Origin: a gamma proteobacterium symbiont of Ctena orbiculata
Lineage (GTDB): Bacteria > Pseudomonadota > Gammaproteobacteria > Chromatiales > Chromatiaceae
Reading direction: 5' to 3'
Assembly: GCA_003094535.1 (NCBI GenBank)
Contig: NATV01000098.1
Span: 1 to 47,803, forward strand
DNA length: 47,803 nt
Position numbers and translations under genes: made by a program. Below are positions 1 to 8,709 of the stretch, piece after piece. The notes below the pieces were generated by a model that did no database searches, had not been told where the DNA came from, and was given only the letters and a program-made list of their open reading frames with translations. Position 1 is the first letter of the stretch. Each line of letters begins with the position of its first letter.

Positions 1-323
1 ACATAAAACTCGGTGCAGGTTATCTGAATATGATCTACCGCCAGCTGCAGGAGAGCCCGGTGCTCGCCACCGCGGCATACAATGCCGGACCTCACAGGGT
101 GATAAGCTGGTTGCCTGAAGAGTCTCAAGCAAGCGATGTCTGGATCGAAACCGTACCCTTCAGAGAAACCAGAGAGTACCTGAAACGGGTTCTGGCCTAT
201 ACCGTTATCTATAGCTACCGGCTGGGTGAGCTGCCGATCGCTCTTCCTGTTGAATGGCTGCGCCCCATCGAAGCCAAGAAGTCGCAGCAGGGTGATCGAG
301 CAGATGCGGGTTCAGATGTCTGA
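1..323 (+). CDS. Lytic murein transglycosylase, C-terminal end (partial)
   Basis: The reading frame is open from the window edge (codons from position 3) and stops at 321-323, so only the last ~107 residues are present. The segment LGAGYLN followed by LATAAYNAGPHRV is the late part of the SLT (goose-lysozyme-like) domain of soluble lytic transglycosylases, which cleave peptidoglycan glycan strands in the periplasm with formation of 1,6-anhydro ends. The catalytic Glu and the signal peptide would lie outside the window. The AYNAG motif is the conserved substrate-groove motif of this family. Its 3' end overlaps the 3' end of the convergent cyclase gene by 12 bases. The length of tail after the motif fits Slt70-type enzymes better than MltC or MltE, but the exact member cannot be decided. 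Confidence 0.85.
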   Translation, partial: IKLGAGYLNMIYRQLQESPVLATAAYNAGPHRVISWLPEESQASDVWIETVPFRETREYLKRVLAYTVIYSYRLGELPIALPVEWLRPIEAKKSQQGDRADAGSDV

Positions 324-2750
324 CTCCAGCGACAATTGCGACTCTCCGCTCAAATCATCGGTCTGCTTATGCTGAGAACGCCTAGAGTGCAGTTTATCTT
401 TAACCCGCCCGATTAGATTTGTATCTGTGATGATCTCGTAGAAATATTCGTCTGGAGATTCCCTGTTTTCTTCGATGTCACCTGCATTCCAGACCTTCAC
501 CGCTCCCTGTCTAACCGCCAGCCAATGCGAGCTGCCCTGCCTGTCGACGAATCGTCCCACATGGTAGTAGTGAGGTTCACCAGAGCGGCTGTGAATCTTT
601 AGCTTGTGCAAGACCATTTCTGATTTAAGTTTAATAAATGCCGCCTCTGTCAACTCTATGCCATTGATATTGTAGCGGATGCGAGTTGGGGTATCTGTTT
701 CGTTTTCCTGGCTATACTCCTTCAAGACTTCCACGCGGTGACGCTTGCTTCTGCGCCAACTCGTGTCGCGACGCAACTCTGCAGAACACGAAGAGAGCCT
801 GTCGGCCTCGTTGATTGCGGGAGAAATCATGATCTTCTGCTGCTCGTCATAGAGATAGGCAGGCGCATCGTTAATGAAGGCGATTCCCAGTCCCAACTCG
901 AGCTTTGGCAGATTATGCACTCTGTTTTGGCTGTTTTGCGCATCCATGACAGACAGTATCTTGCGCGCCAAGCCACAGGCATTGGCAACGGTCAAAGCTT
1001 GCGTCGTGATCCTGCCTGTCTCCATGACGGCAAGGATCAGCGCATCCCCTTCCACGAACACCTTCTGCGCGCCGAATCGCTCGAGCAGTTTGGTGATAGG
1101 GCCGAAAAAGTTCATACTGAAATGGGTTGCCGGATTAAGCCTCTTCTCGATCAATTGGCGGGTGATCTCAGTAGATCCTCTGATATCAGCCTTCAATATG
1201 ACATGCGCCTTAATCTGATCCTGGCTGTCCGGATCACGGCCAAGCCGGAATTCGTAAAGACTGCCGTTGTCCCGGGATAGCTTGATACTCTCACCGTCCT
1301 GCAGAACACGCAGGTGGCTCATCTGCTGGTAGGTGTAATAAGCAAGCTTGAGATCCCGGCGAAAGGTAAGGAAATCCTTTACATAGCGAATCGCATAGTC
1401 CTGCTGCTTGCTGGCCGGCATGCGCCGGATATAACCAAGTACAACATCCAATGCCTTAAGCGCAGAGCTACCCTTGTCAGGCGTATTCACCAATCTTTTT
1501 ACCAGGGTACGACGCGGTAAGTCCCCAGCAAGAAACCGGTAGATATCCTTGATTGATATCTGCCCATTCAACTGTCGATGGAGCCTGGGGGTACGATAGG
1601 CTGCGAGGGCACGTTGCACCAGACCGGCCTTATCGAGTTGTTTCAACAGTTGCGACTGAAGCTCCCGCCTTGCATCGTCACACGCTTGACTCTTCCACGG
1701 CGACGATTTTTTTGCATCGCTCTTGTTACGGGTGAACCAACCCCCGCTCTCCCCGCTCGGACGCTGTAACAGGAGATCGATGTTTCTAGGCACATCCAGC
1801 CATGAGACGTCGATCTGCTTGAACTCCGCTTCAGAGAGACTCCGCTCCAACATTCGTTGTCCTTCAAGAAATTCCGAAAAGCCGCTGTGCAATTCGCGGT
1901 TTCTTATCATGAAACCCTGGCCATCCTCGGCCTCCTCGCTCTCCGTGTCACGGCTCGGGGCCTGTGCCCAAGCTGGCAGATAGTCTCGATAGGTGTTGGT
2001 GATTATCCTGTTGGTTATGTCGAAGTAGTTGTCATGATCTCTATCCACGCACAGCAGGGGATAGTGGTTGATGATGAACTCTTCAGAGGAAAGGTTGGGC
2101 AGATGCAGCAGCGGGTTGAAAAGGAGCTGTTTGGAGAGCGCCCAGGAGCTGCCTACCACCGACTTTCTCAGTTTACGCAGCTCCTTTGATTCGAGCCGCT
2201 GCACGATTTTGAAAACCCTGCGCAGGGTACGGTAGCGAATACCCGGTTCCAACCGTGCCAAGGTGACAATACGCTCATGCAGCTCCAGCGCACGTCCACT
2301 GTGTGTGCCCACAGGCTGATTTCCATCCTGGTCGAGCTTGTCACGCAGTCCTGCGATAACGACGCTTGGGGACTCGAGCAGCAGCTTCAGCAGTACCAGG
2401 TGAAGCAATTTCAGCAGATCCCTTACCGCCGCATCCCTATGCACCTGCTCCAGTGCGCCCTGCATCATGCTCCGATAGATCGATTTAAAGGCTTCCACAT
2501 CACTGCCGGAGGGGGGCGCATCCATTTTCACCCAACCATGCCTGGTTAGGTCCTCATAGACAATCTTCTGCACGAAGTTGGCAAGGGTGCTGCGAAACTG
2601 ATGACTCAGGGCAACGTCGATATGGTGATTATCTATGCCTATCTGGAAAAGGTCTAACTGACAATGCGGAGCGGCACCGCTTCTCAGCGGCGCCACGAAC
2701 TCTCCGACATCGGGTTGAATTTGCAACAGTCTACTGACCTTTGTAACCAT
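312..2750 (-). CDS. Large protein with divergent class III nucleotide cyclase domain
   Basis: An 812-residue protein with no recognisable signal peptide. Residues ~1-500 match no family I know. Residues ~515-665 form a class III adenylate/guanylate cyclase catalytic domain. Visible landmarks are ADIRGST, whose Asp (~522) is the first metal ligand; VEGDALIL, with the second metal Asp (~569); and INEADRLSS, which keeps the Asn (~647) and Arg (~651) of the transition-state pair. The usual purine-selecting Lys just before the GD motif is not at its normal spacing, so substrate choice (ATP or GTP) is open. A C-terminal ~150 residues follow the domain. No good Shine-Dalgarno precedes the ATG at 2750. 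It lies 223 bases downstream of rsd on the same strand. Cyclase fold is well supported; activity is inference. Confidence 0.75.
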   Translation of the reverse strand: MVTKVSRLLQIQPDVGEFVAPLRSGAAPHCQLDLFQIGIDNHHIDVALSHQFRSTLANFVQKIVYEDLTRHGWVKMDAPPSGSDVEAFKSIYRSMMQGALEQVHRDAAVRDLLKLLHLVLLKLLLESPSVVIAGLRDKLDQDGNQPVGTHSGRALELHERIVTLARLEPGIRYRTLRRVFKIVQRLESKELRKLRKSVVGSSWALSKQLLFNPLLHLPNLSSEEFIINHYPLLCVDRDHDNYFDITNRIITNTYRDYLPAWAQAPSRDTESEEAEDGQGFMIRNRELHSGFSEFLEGQRMLERSLSEAEFKQIDVSWLDVPRNIDLLLQRPSGESGGWFTRNKSDAKKSSPWKSQACDDARRELQSQLLKQLDKAGLVQRALAAYRTPRLHRQLNGQISIKDIYRFLAGDLPRRTLVKRLVNTPDKGSSALKALDVVLGYIRRMPASKQQDYAIRYVKDFLTFRRDLKLAYYTYQQMSHLRVLQDGESIKLSRDNGSLYEFRLGRDPDSQDQIKAHVILKADIRGSTEITRQLIEKRLNPATHFSMNFFGPITKLLERFGAQKVFVEGDALILAVMETGRITTQALTVANACGLARKILSVMDAQNSQNRVHNLPKLELGLGIAFINDAPAYLYDEQQKIMISPAINEADRLSSCSAELRRDTSWRRSKRHRVEVLKEYSQENETDTPTRIRYNINGIELTEAAFIKLKSEMVLHKLKIHSRSGEPHYYHVGRFVDRQGSSHWLAVRQGAVKVWNAGDIEENRESPDEYFYEIITDTNLIGRVKDKLHSRRSQHKQTDDLSGESQLSLESDI

Positions 2751-2907
2751 AAATTAAGACCATCAGCCACACTACCCTGTTCAGATCCTGACAGCATTCC
2801 GGCTCAGCTATGGATCAATCGAGAAAAGTCTTTTGTAACTCAGGATGTTACCATCTTCGAGTCTAGTTGATGATCAGACACAGTTAAACTTGTTTAAGGT
2901 GTTAACG

Positions 2908-2933
2908 GATCACAAAGATTTAGAACTGTGATC
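2908..2933. repeat. Inverted repeat between rsd and the cyclase gene
   Basis: GATCACA (2908-2914) and TGTGATC (2927-2933) are perfect 7-base arms separated by 12 bases. The arm orientation is opposite to a CRP site (TGTGA then TCACA), and no T-run follows on either strand, so it is neither a classical CRP operator nor a clear terminator. It may be a palindromic operator for the minus-strand cyclase gene or a weak hairpin after rsd. The rest of the 223-base gap (2751-2973) shows nothing else I can name. Confidence 0.4.
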
Positions 2934-2973
2934 AAATTTGAAGAAAACCCGTCAGATTTGTGGGTTGGGCATG

Positions 2974-3423
2974 TTATCTGTCCAACATGGCAGAAAGCAA
3001 TTGATCTTCCAGTTCAATGCGCACTGCCAGCTCCTCCCCCAATTGAGAGAGATCGTCCGCAAGGCGATCCAAGACCAATTGATGATCTGAAAGGTCATAT
3101 TTGTCGTTAAAATTTACCGCCACTTCGCTCGCTCTAACGAATTCGGGGTAGATCTTTTCAGCTATCCTGATAACAGCATTGCGCCGCTCGCTGCCGTTGC
3201 TGATGCGGCCGAAGACCTCGAAATGGCCAAAAGCCGTGTAATCGATCAACACTTGGCAGAAGTCCTGCAGCTGTTGGTCCAACGATGTTGAGCGATGATA
3301 GGGTTCAAGGCCAGCAACCTCACAGAATCGTACCAGCATCTCCTGCCGCTCCGCCAAGAGCTTGTCAATCAGATCTCGGGTGACTGTTCTGCGCTCCTCG
3401 ACACTCCCCTTTTGAGAACTCAT
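2974..3423 (-). CDS. rsd: Rsd/AlgQ family anti-sigma-70 regulator
   Basis: A 149-residue all-helical protein matching the Rsd/AlgQ family, which binds the housekeeping sigma factor RpoD and alters sigma competition in stationary phase (Rsd in E. coli; AlgQ in Pseudomonas also affects alginate and siderophore genes). Family signatures visible: an N-terminal LLAERQEMLVRFCEVAGL helix, LQDFCQVLIDYTAFGHFEVF, and the closing LEDQLLSAMLD helix, in the same order and spacing as E. coli Rsd (158 aa). The start at 3423 is chosen because GGGAGG lies 6 bases upstream (3430-3435); a longer reading frame to 3444 lacks such a site. The nearest neighbour in the same direction is the cyclase gene downstream. 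Confidence 0.88.
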   Translation of the reverse strand: MSSQKGSVEERRTVTRDLIDKLLAERQEMLVRFCEVAGLEPYHRSTSLDQQLQDFCQVLIDYTAFGHFEVFGRISNGSERRNAVIRIAEKIYPEFVRASEVAVNFNDKYDLSDHQLVLDRLADDLSQLGEELAVRIELEDQLLSAMLDR

Positions 3424-3636
3424 CAGGAACCTCCCACGAACCACATTCTGTTATTCTACCGTTCTGCCAATTCAGGATATTACGAAATAAATTCTATAAC
3501 CCTATGAAGCAAAAGTCATTCGCAAGCTAACCATCATCGAACAGATATGGCAAGAGTCGATACCGAGACCCATATTCGGCTATCATTAGCTGCACTATGG
3601 CACCGCCGCATTGAGCGACATCGGAAATCCCTCAAA

Positions 3637-4308
3637 ATGCTTCGATTTAGACCTGTTTCTCTTCCATGGATCTGGCTCATGGCAATGCTCGCTATCATGC
3701 CACCGGAAAGCCTTTCCGCAACCTCGCCATCGACGATTATGAGCAAGGCAATGATCGCCATGATGGACACCATGGGCGAGCTTGCGCACAGGTTTAAAGG
3801 CGATGCTGACTGGGATTTTGATTTCAGTGCAGCGCCTTCCAGCAGCTGGTACGGCAGGGGCGGATCGCCCTGGGGATCCCCCGGTTGGGACTATCCGGAC
3901 TACCCGCCACCGCCTCCCGGAGTCAATCCCTACAGTTATGCAATGCCTGGATTTGGCGGCGGCCCGGGATATGGCGCCGCTCCGCCTCCCCCATCCTCAG
4001 CAAGGCCCACTCGCCATAAATCGGTCGTAGACGGTATCTGGTTAGGCCGGGGAGGTGAAGTCGTTTTGGTTATGTATGGCCATTTCAGGATCTACGACGC
4101 CAGTTCGGAACGCTATCGAGACGGCCGCTATCGAATCGTGGGTAACAAGCTCTACATGCTCGATCCGGAGACGGAGCTGGTCCAGGCTTACGACTATTAC
4201 CTTGAGGAGGGCAAGATGGTTATGCGCAGCGAGTCCGGGACCCTGCTCTATTTCAAGCAGTTACCGATTCCGATCCCTCCCTACACCCTGATTCACGGTA
4301 TTAAGTAA
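3637..4308 (+). CDS. Exported Gly/Pro-rich protein of unknown function
   Basis: About 223 residues from the ATG at 3637. That start gives a signal peptide-like beginning (Arg, then hydrophobic LPWIWLMAMLAIM, and a small-residue cleavage zone near ESLSA); an in-frame upstream ATG at 3547 would bury it 30 residues in. A short helix (ELAHRFKGD) is followed by a low-complexity linker rich in Gly, Pro, Tyr and Trp (YPDYPPPPPGVNPY, GGGPGYGAAPPPP), then a compact C-terminal domain of ~90 residues with repeated short beta strands (DGIWLGRGGEVVLVMYGHFRIYD; DGRYRIVGNKLYML). The C-terminal pattern resembles small beta-barrel lipid- or surface-binding modules, but I recognise no family. It is likely periplasmic or surface-exposed and transcribed divergently from rsd. 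Confidence 0.7.
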   Translation: MLRFRPVSLPWIWLMAMLAIMPPESLSATSPSTIMSKAMIAMMDTMGELAHRFKGDADWDFDFSAAPSSSWYGRGGSPWGSPGWDYPDYPPPPPGVNPYSYAMPGFGGGPGYGAAPPPPSSARPTRHKSVVDGIWLGRGGEVVLVMYGHFRIYDASSERYRDGRYRIVGNKLYMLDPETELVQAYDYYLEEGKMVMRSESGTLLYFKQLPIPIPPYTLIHGIK

Positions 4309-4671
4309 CCCATTCGCATTTTTACCTCATTGGCATCGGAATCAGAGAGAATCTAATTCCTGGTCGACCCTCTGACAGACAACGGCCATTGCCGCACCCC
4401 GGGTGTACATTCTATTTTATATAATAAGTAATTGAATTTGTTAAATATATTTTATAGTTCCAAGAGTCGGTGTTGGGGCTAAAACGCTCACTTGACCCAG
4501 ATCATCGGCACGATCCGCAAGCGCTCCACTGATGCTGAATTTCAACTGTGAACAGGCTCACAATTAATCATTGGGACCTGCTCCATGAACCAACAGCCAG
4601 AAAAAATTTATTGCTATATTAGAAATTCTATATATACTGCTACACATCATCTGACATGTAGTATTTATTCG
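4309..4671. other. AT-rich intergenic stretch
   Basis: The 363 bases between the two exported-protein genes become markedly AT-rich around 4410-4460 and again around 4590-4665, unlike the surrounding coding DNA. No ORF with a Shine-Dalgarno, no hairpin with a T-run and no repeat arms were seen. The AT-rich runs may carry the promoter of the following thioredoxin-like gene. A longer ATG for that gene exists at 4585. Confidence 0.4.
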
Positions 4672-5127
4672 ATGATTAAGCAGTACCTATTCGCAGCGCT
4701 TTTCCTCTTTTTCAGTATCTCAAACGCCGATTCCACGTTGACAACCGAAGATTGGGCCGATCTCTCCGACATCGCGCGTGAGACCCACTCTCCCATTGTG
4801 ATTGTCTTCAATGCCGACACCTGCAACTACTGCAGACGACTTAAGGAGGAGGTCATTGGGCCGCTCTCTCAACAGCGTGACGGCAAGCTCCCCCTGATCC
4901 GTGAATTCGATATCTACTCAAATGGCAAGATCATCGATTTCAACGGTGATTCCATACGCAGTCGTCAATTCAGGAACCGCTACAATATCTTTGCCGTTCC
5001 GACGTTGCTTATCCTCGATGCGAACGGGAATCCATTGACTGATCCGATTGTGGGATACAATTCTCAGGACGAATACCTGGAGCTGCTGCAATCATCCTTG
5101 ATCGCCTCGTTCCGGGCCCTCGAATAA
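4672..5127 (+). CDS. Periplasmic thioredoxin-fold protein (CNYC motif)
   Basis: About 151 residues from the ATG at 4672, which begins a good signal peptide (MIKQYLFAALFLFFSISNA). The mature part has the thioredoxin fold order: a strand IVIVFNADTCNYCRRLKEEV carrying a CxxC (Cys-Asn-Tyr-Cys), then helix, then RNRYNIFAVPTLLILDANG with the cis-Pro loop (VPT) and a final helix. This resembles SoxW/thioredoxin-like periplasmic proteins that act as disulfide reductants or chaperones for cytochrome or sulfur enzymes. The CNYC dipeptide differs from the CGPC of canonical thioredoxin, so redox potential is unclear. An upstream in-frame ATG at 4585 would give a 180-residue product but bury the signal peptide. 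It is a single gene, convergent with the methyltransferase gene. Confidence 0.82.
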   Translation: MIKQYLFAALFLFFSISNADSTLTTEDWADLSDIARETHSPIVIVFNADTCNYCRRLKEEVIGPLSQQRDGKLPLIREFDIYSNGKIIDFNGDSIRSRQFRNRYNIFAVPTLLILDANGNPLTDPIVGYNSQDEYLELLQSSLIASFRALE

Positions 5128-5199
5128 GAGCCAATCGAAAAAGCCACCGCAAGCAACGGCTGGGCGGGTGGCGGGTTGGCAAATTCCGCAGCCTTTTGC

Positions 5200-6456
5200 C
5201 TACAGACGTTCGCAGAAATCCCGCAGGCTGAATCCCTGCAGATTGATATCCAGATCCTTCAACAGTCCAAGGACTTTGAACCGCTCCCCCATCTCCGAGG
5301 GCAGAGTCAGACGCTTGACACCCTGAACCAGGGTCATATGCCTGGTCAAATCGTTCGGATCGGAGTCCGCCAATAGACCATCCAGGCCGTTGGCGAGGAG
5401 AAAATGGGCCTGGGTTGTATAGCCGCCCAACCTGAATCCGGCCTCCACCGCGGCACGGGCGAGGGCAGTGAAATCGACCTGGCTGGTGATATCCTGCAAT
5501 CCAACCCAGCGGAATGGGTCGGTATGGGCACGATGACGATAGTGGCACATCAGCGTGCCCTGACGGCGTTGCGGATGATAGTACTCCGCACCGCTGTAGC
5601 CATAGTCGATCAGTATCGCTGCGCCCCGATCCATGATCCTGGCCAGAGCCGATATCCAGGCCGATTGTCGAAGATTGATTTCAGATACATAACCCGATGG
5701 CAGATCGCCGTGGGCCAGCATAATCGCCTCCACCGCCTGTTGAAGACCGGGAGTAACCGGGCGGTCGAAACACTCCTTCAAGCCCTCATCATCACATACC
5801 ACGAAGCTCTCCTCGACACCATCTTCCGTGATGCGGAAACGATTCACCGGCATCGCATCCAGCAGCTCGTTGGCGATCACAGCACCGCTAAAGCTGTTCG
5901 GCATAACCTCCAGCCATTTCACCAGAGGGAGCAGATGGGGGACGCGATTCTCCAGGGTCTCCAGCTGTCGTGCCCTGAGTTCGGGACTCACCTCCATGAT
6001 ATGGTAACAGCCAGGAAGCCTGTCGAGATGCTCCAGCGCTGCCAACAGATCGGATGCCAGGAGCCCGGAACCGGCACCGAACTCCAGAATCCCGCCGCCT
6101 ACAATCTGCTGCAATATCGGCTCAACCTGGCGTGCCAGGCACTGTGCAAAAAGCGGCGACACCTCTGGAGAGGTGATGAAATCGCCCTGTTCACCGAATT
6201 TACGGCTTCCCGCCACGTAGTATCCCAGCCCCGGCGCATAGAGGGCCATCTCCATAAAACGGTCGAATGTGATCGTCCCATTCGCCATTTCTATCATGCG
6301 TATTATCTGACGCATCAGCCTTTCGCTGACAGCCTTGGAGGTGGCATCCGGTAGCGGCAGTGTTCTGCCATTGGTAACGGGTTTGCCGCTAAGACAGTTG
6401 GACATATATTTTGAAACCTTGCTTAATCCGTTAGAGTAGAGGCGACATTCAACCAT
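5200..6456 (-). CDS. MidA/NDUFAF7-type SAM-dependent methyltransferase (COG1565)
   Basis: A 418-residue protein. The family signature FMEMALYAPGLGYYVAG, then GDFITSPEVSPLFAQCLARQ and the SAM-binding glycine loop ILEFGAGSGLLASDLL, identify the COG1565/DUF185 family. The human member NDUFAF7 (MidA) dimethylates an arginine of complex I subunit NDUFS2; the bacterial role is not settled. IANELLDAMPV and LIDYGYSGAEYYHPQRRQGTL are further family motifs. The ATG at 6456 has AGAGGA five bases upstream; an internal ATG at 6405 (MSNCLSGK) would also give a normal N-terminus and would leave room for promoters. It is divergent from the pteridine reductase gene with only 11 bases between start codons, suggesting co-expression. 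Confidence 0.88.
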   Translation of the reverse strand: MVECRLYSNGLSKVSKYMSNCLSGKPVTNGRTLPLPDATSKAVSERLMRQIIRMIEMANGTITFDRFMEMALYAPGLGYYVAGSRKFGEQGDFITSPEVSPLFAQCLARQVEPILQQIVGGGILEFGAGSGLLASDLLAALEHLDRLPGCYHIMEVSPELRARQLETLENRVPHLLPLVKWLEVMPNSFSGAVIANELLDAMPVNRFRITEDGVEESFVVCDDEGLKECFDRPVTPGLQQAVEAIMLAHGDLPSGYVSEINLRQSAWISALARIMDRGAAILIDYGYSGAEYYHPQRRQGTLMCHYRHRAHTDPFRWVGLQDITSQVDFTALARAAVEAGFRLGGYTTQAHFLLANGLDGLLADSDPNDLTRHMTLVQGVKRLTLPSEMGERFKVLGLLKDLDINLQGFSLRDFCERL

Positions 6457-6467
6457 GGAGTTCCTCT

Positions 6468-7223
6468 ATGACGCAAAACCAGGTCGATTTGTCAGGAAAA
6501 AGCGCACTGATCACGGGGGCGGCACACAGAATCGGTGCAGCCATCGCCCGTCAGCTCCACGCTGAAGGGATGAACATACTGCTCCATTACCGCCACTCGA
6601 AAGCAACCGCCGAGCAGCTACAGCACGAGTTGGAAACGAAACGCGCCGATTCCGTATGGCTACTGCAGGCGGATCTGCAGCATGAAGAGAGTTATACATT
6701 TCTCATCGACCAGGCAGCTTCCTTGTGCCAGCGTCTCGACCTGTTGGTCAATAATGCATCGAGTTTCTATCCGACGCCCCTTGGGAGCGCAACTGAGGAT
6801 CAGTGGGAGGATCTCCTGGGCAGCAACCTGAAAGCACCCTTTTTCCTCTCCCAGGCGGCGGCGCCCCTGCTCTACCGCAGTGAGGGCTGCATCATCAACC
6901 TGGTCGATATCCATGCCGAGCGCCCCCTCAAAAAACACCCTATCTACTCTGTCGCCAAGGCGGGAAACGCGATGCTGGTGAAATCCCTAGCCCGCGAGTT
7001 GGGCCCCGAAATCCGTGTCAATGGCGTGGCGCCCGGGGCCATTCTATGGCCTGAGCAGGGCATCCCGGACGGGGAGCGGGAGGAGATTCTCGAGCGTACC
7101 GCCCTGAAACGTGCCGGCACGCCTGAAGATATCGCCCGCACCCTGTTGTTTCTCTATCGAGACGCCCCCTATGTCACCGGCCAGATTATCGCCGTCGACG
7201 GCGGCAGAACACTGCATCAATGA
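6468..7223 (+). CDS. Pteridine reductase (short-chain dehydrogenase, FolM-like)
   Basis: A 251-residue short-chain dehydrogenase/reductase. The N-terminal TGAAHRIGAAIA is the Rossmann dinucleotide motif, NNASSFYPTPLG is the NNAG-equivalent, and YSVAK supplies the catalytic Tyr and Lys. The run NLKAPFFLSQAAAP, DIHAERPLK and RVNGVAPGAILWPE is diagnostic of the bacterial pteridine reductase branch rather than FabG. It would reduce dihydropterins to tetrahydropterins with NADPH and may back up folate metabolism. GGAG (6457-6460) lies seven bases before the ATG at 6468. Glutamate dehydrogenase follows 67 bases downstream on the same strand; a metabolic link is not evident. The substrate has not been shown by sequence alone. 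Confidence 0.85.
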   Translation: MTQNQVDLSGKSALITGAAHRIGAAIARQLHAEGMNILLHYRHSKATAEQLQHELETKRADSVWLLQADLQHEESYTFLIDQAASLCQRLDLLVNNASSFYPTPLGSATEDQWEDLLGSNLKAPFFLSQAAAPLLYRSEGCIINLVDIHAERPLKKHPIYSVAKAGNAMLVKSLARELGPEIRVNGVAPGAILWPEQGIPDGEREEILERTALKRAGTPEDIARTLLFLYRDAPYVTGQIIAVDGGRTLHQ

Positions 7224-7290
7224 TATCTGGCATCCGGCGGCAGGCAACCAAGATCAGTCATCCAGTTATAACGACAACGAGCCATAGAAT

Positions 7291-8709
7291 ATGACGGAAG
7301 TAACATCCGGCCTGACATTCAGACAAAGCGTCGACCATATGGTCGATCGCGCCCTGGCAATAATGGAGTTGGATCCCGGCATCGCCAACGCCATCAAGGC
7401 ATGCACTTCGGTGCTGCAGGTCACCTTCCCCGTGGAGATCAGGGGCAAGGTCGAGATCTTCACCGGTTGGCGTGCCGTGCACAGCATCCATCGCCTGCCG
7501 GCCAAGGGCGGTTTGCGTTACTCGGAAAACGTGGACCAGCAGGAGATCGAGGCGCTCGCCGCACTGATGACCTATAAATGCGCCATTGTCGATGTACCCT
7601 TCGGCGGTTCGAAAGGGGGACTCTGCATCGATCCGAGCAACTACACCCGGGATGAGCTCAAACTGATCACCCGCCGCTTTGCACGGGAGCTGGCTGCCCC
7701 CGGTTTTCTCAACCCCGCAACCAATGTACCGGCACCCGACATGGGTACCGGACAGCGCGAAATGGCGTGGATTGCCGACACCTACAAACACCTCTACCCG
7801 GAAGAGATCAACGCCCTCGCCTGCGTCACCGGAAAACCGGTGGCCCACGGCGGCGTAAACGGCCGCACAGAGGCTACCGGGCGTGGGGTTCAATTTGCAC
7901 TGCGGGAGTTCTTCAGACACAAGGAGGAGCTGAATGCCACCGGTCTGGACGGTGGATTGGAGGGTAAGCGCATCATCATCCAGGGATTGGGTAATGTAGG
8001 TTATCATGCTGCGAAGTTTCTCACTGAGGAGGATGGCGCGAAAATCATCGGCATCATCGTCCGCGATGGCGCGATCTACAATCCAGCAGGCATCCACGTT
8101 GAGGAGGCGCACTTCCACCGCTGTTCCCATGGAGGATTGAAGGGGTTCGCAGGTGGCGACCATATCGCCGAAGGTGAAAAGCTTTTGGAGTATGAATGCG
8201 ACATCCTGATTCCCGCCGCAATCGAGGGTGCAATCAACGAAAACAATGCGCCGAATATCCAGACCAAGTTGATTGCCGAGGCAGCCAACGGCCCCATCAC
8301 CTTTGAAGCCGACCGTATACTCCGCAGTCGGGGAATCACCATCCTTCCCGATGCCTATGTCAACGCCGGCGGTGTGGTGGTCTCCTATTTCGAGTGGATC
8401 CGCAACCTCAGCCATATGCGTTTTGGACGCATCGAACGCCGCCTCGACGAATCCCGCGGCAGACACGTGGTTGCCGCATTGGAAGAGACCACGGGCAGAG
8501 AGGTCCCCGAGTGGATCAAGGACAGCCTTTCGAAGGGTGCTGACGAGTTGGACCTGGTACGTTCGGGACTCGATGACAGCATGCGCCTGGCGCTGCAGGA
8601 GATTATCGATATTCGCAGCCGCAAGCCCGAACTTGAAGACTATAGGACCGCTGCCTATGTGATAGCGCTGCAGAAACTGGCGCGATCCTATCTCGATATC
8701 GGGGTTTGA
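7291..8709 (+). CDS. Glutamate dehydrogenase (Glu/Leu/Phe/Val dehydrogenase family)
   Basis: A 472-residue enzyme interconverting glutamate and 2-oxoglutarate plus ammonia in the cytosol. The N-terminal dimerisation/substrate domain contains GWRAVHSIHRLPAKGGLRY with the substrate-binding Lys, and MTYKCAIVDVPFGGSKGG with the catalytic Lys and glycine-rich turn. The NAD(P) domain follows, with GLGNVGYHAAKFL as the nucleotide loop (~residues 229-241) and an EAANGP motif that matches hexameric GDH rather than leucine or phenylalanine dehydrogenases. The C-terminal ~70 residues are longer than in compact hexameric GDHs and end in a helical segment. Cofactor preference cannot be read with certainty. 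Shine-Dalgarno is weak. It may share a transcript with the pteridine reductase gene. Confidence 0.9.
   Translation: MTEVTSGLTFRQSVDHMVDRALAIMELDPGIANAIKACTSVLQVTFPVEIRGKVEIFTGWRAVHSIHRLPAKGGLRYSENVDQQEIEALAALMTYKCAIVDVPFGGSKGGLCIDPSNYTRDELKLITRRFARELAAPGFLNPATNVPAPDMGTGQREMAWIADTYKHLYPEEINALACVTGKPVAHGGVNGRTEATGRGVQFALREFFRHKEELNATGLDGGLEGKRIIIQGLGNVGYHAAKFLTEEDGAKIIGIIVRDGAIYNPAGIHVEEAHFHRCSHGGLKGFAGGDHIAEGEKLLEYECDILIPAAIEGAINENNAPNIQTKLIAEAANGPITFEADRILRSRGITILPDAYVNAGGVVVSYFEWIRNLSHMRFGRIERRLDESRGRHVVAALEETTGREVPEWIKDSLSKGADELDLVRSGLDDSMRLALQEIIDIRSRKPELEDYRTAAYVIALQKLARSYLDIGV

Noticed and set aside
2908-2933. CRP-like site
   Set aside because: The half-sites are in reversed orientation (TCACA first, then TGTGA) and the spacing is wrong.
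5404-6354. A 316-residue frame antisense to the MidA-like methyltransferase
   Set aside because: No motif or start signal; the methyltransferase on the opposite strand has all family motifs.
7258-8466. A 402-residue open frame antisense to glutamate dehydrogenase
   Set aside because: Same effect: a GC-rich coding region leaves the mirror frame open, and its sequence has no family signature.
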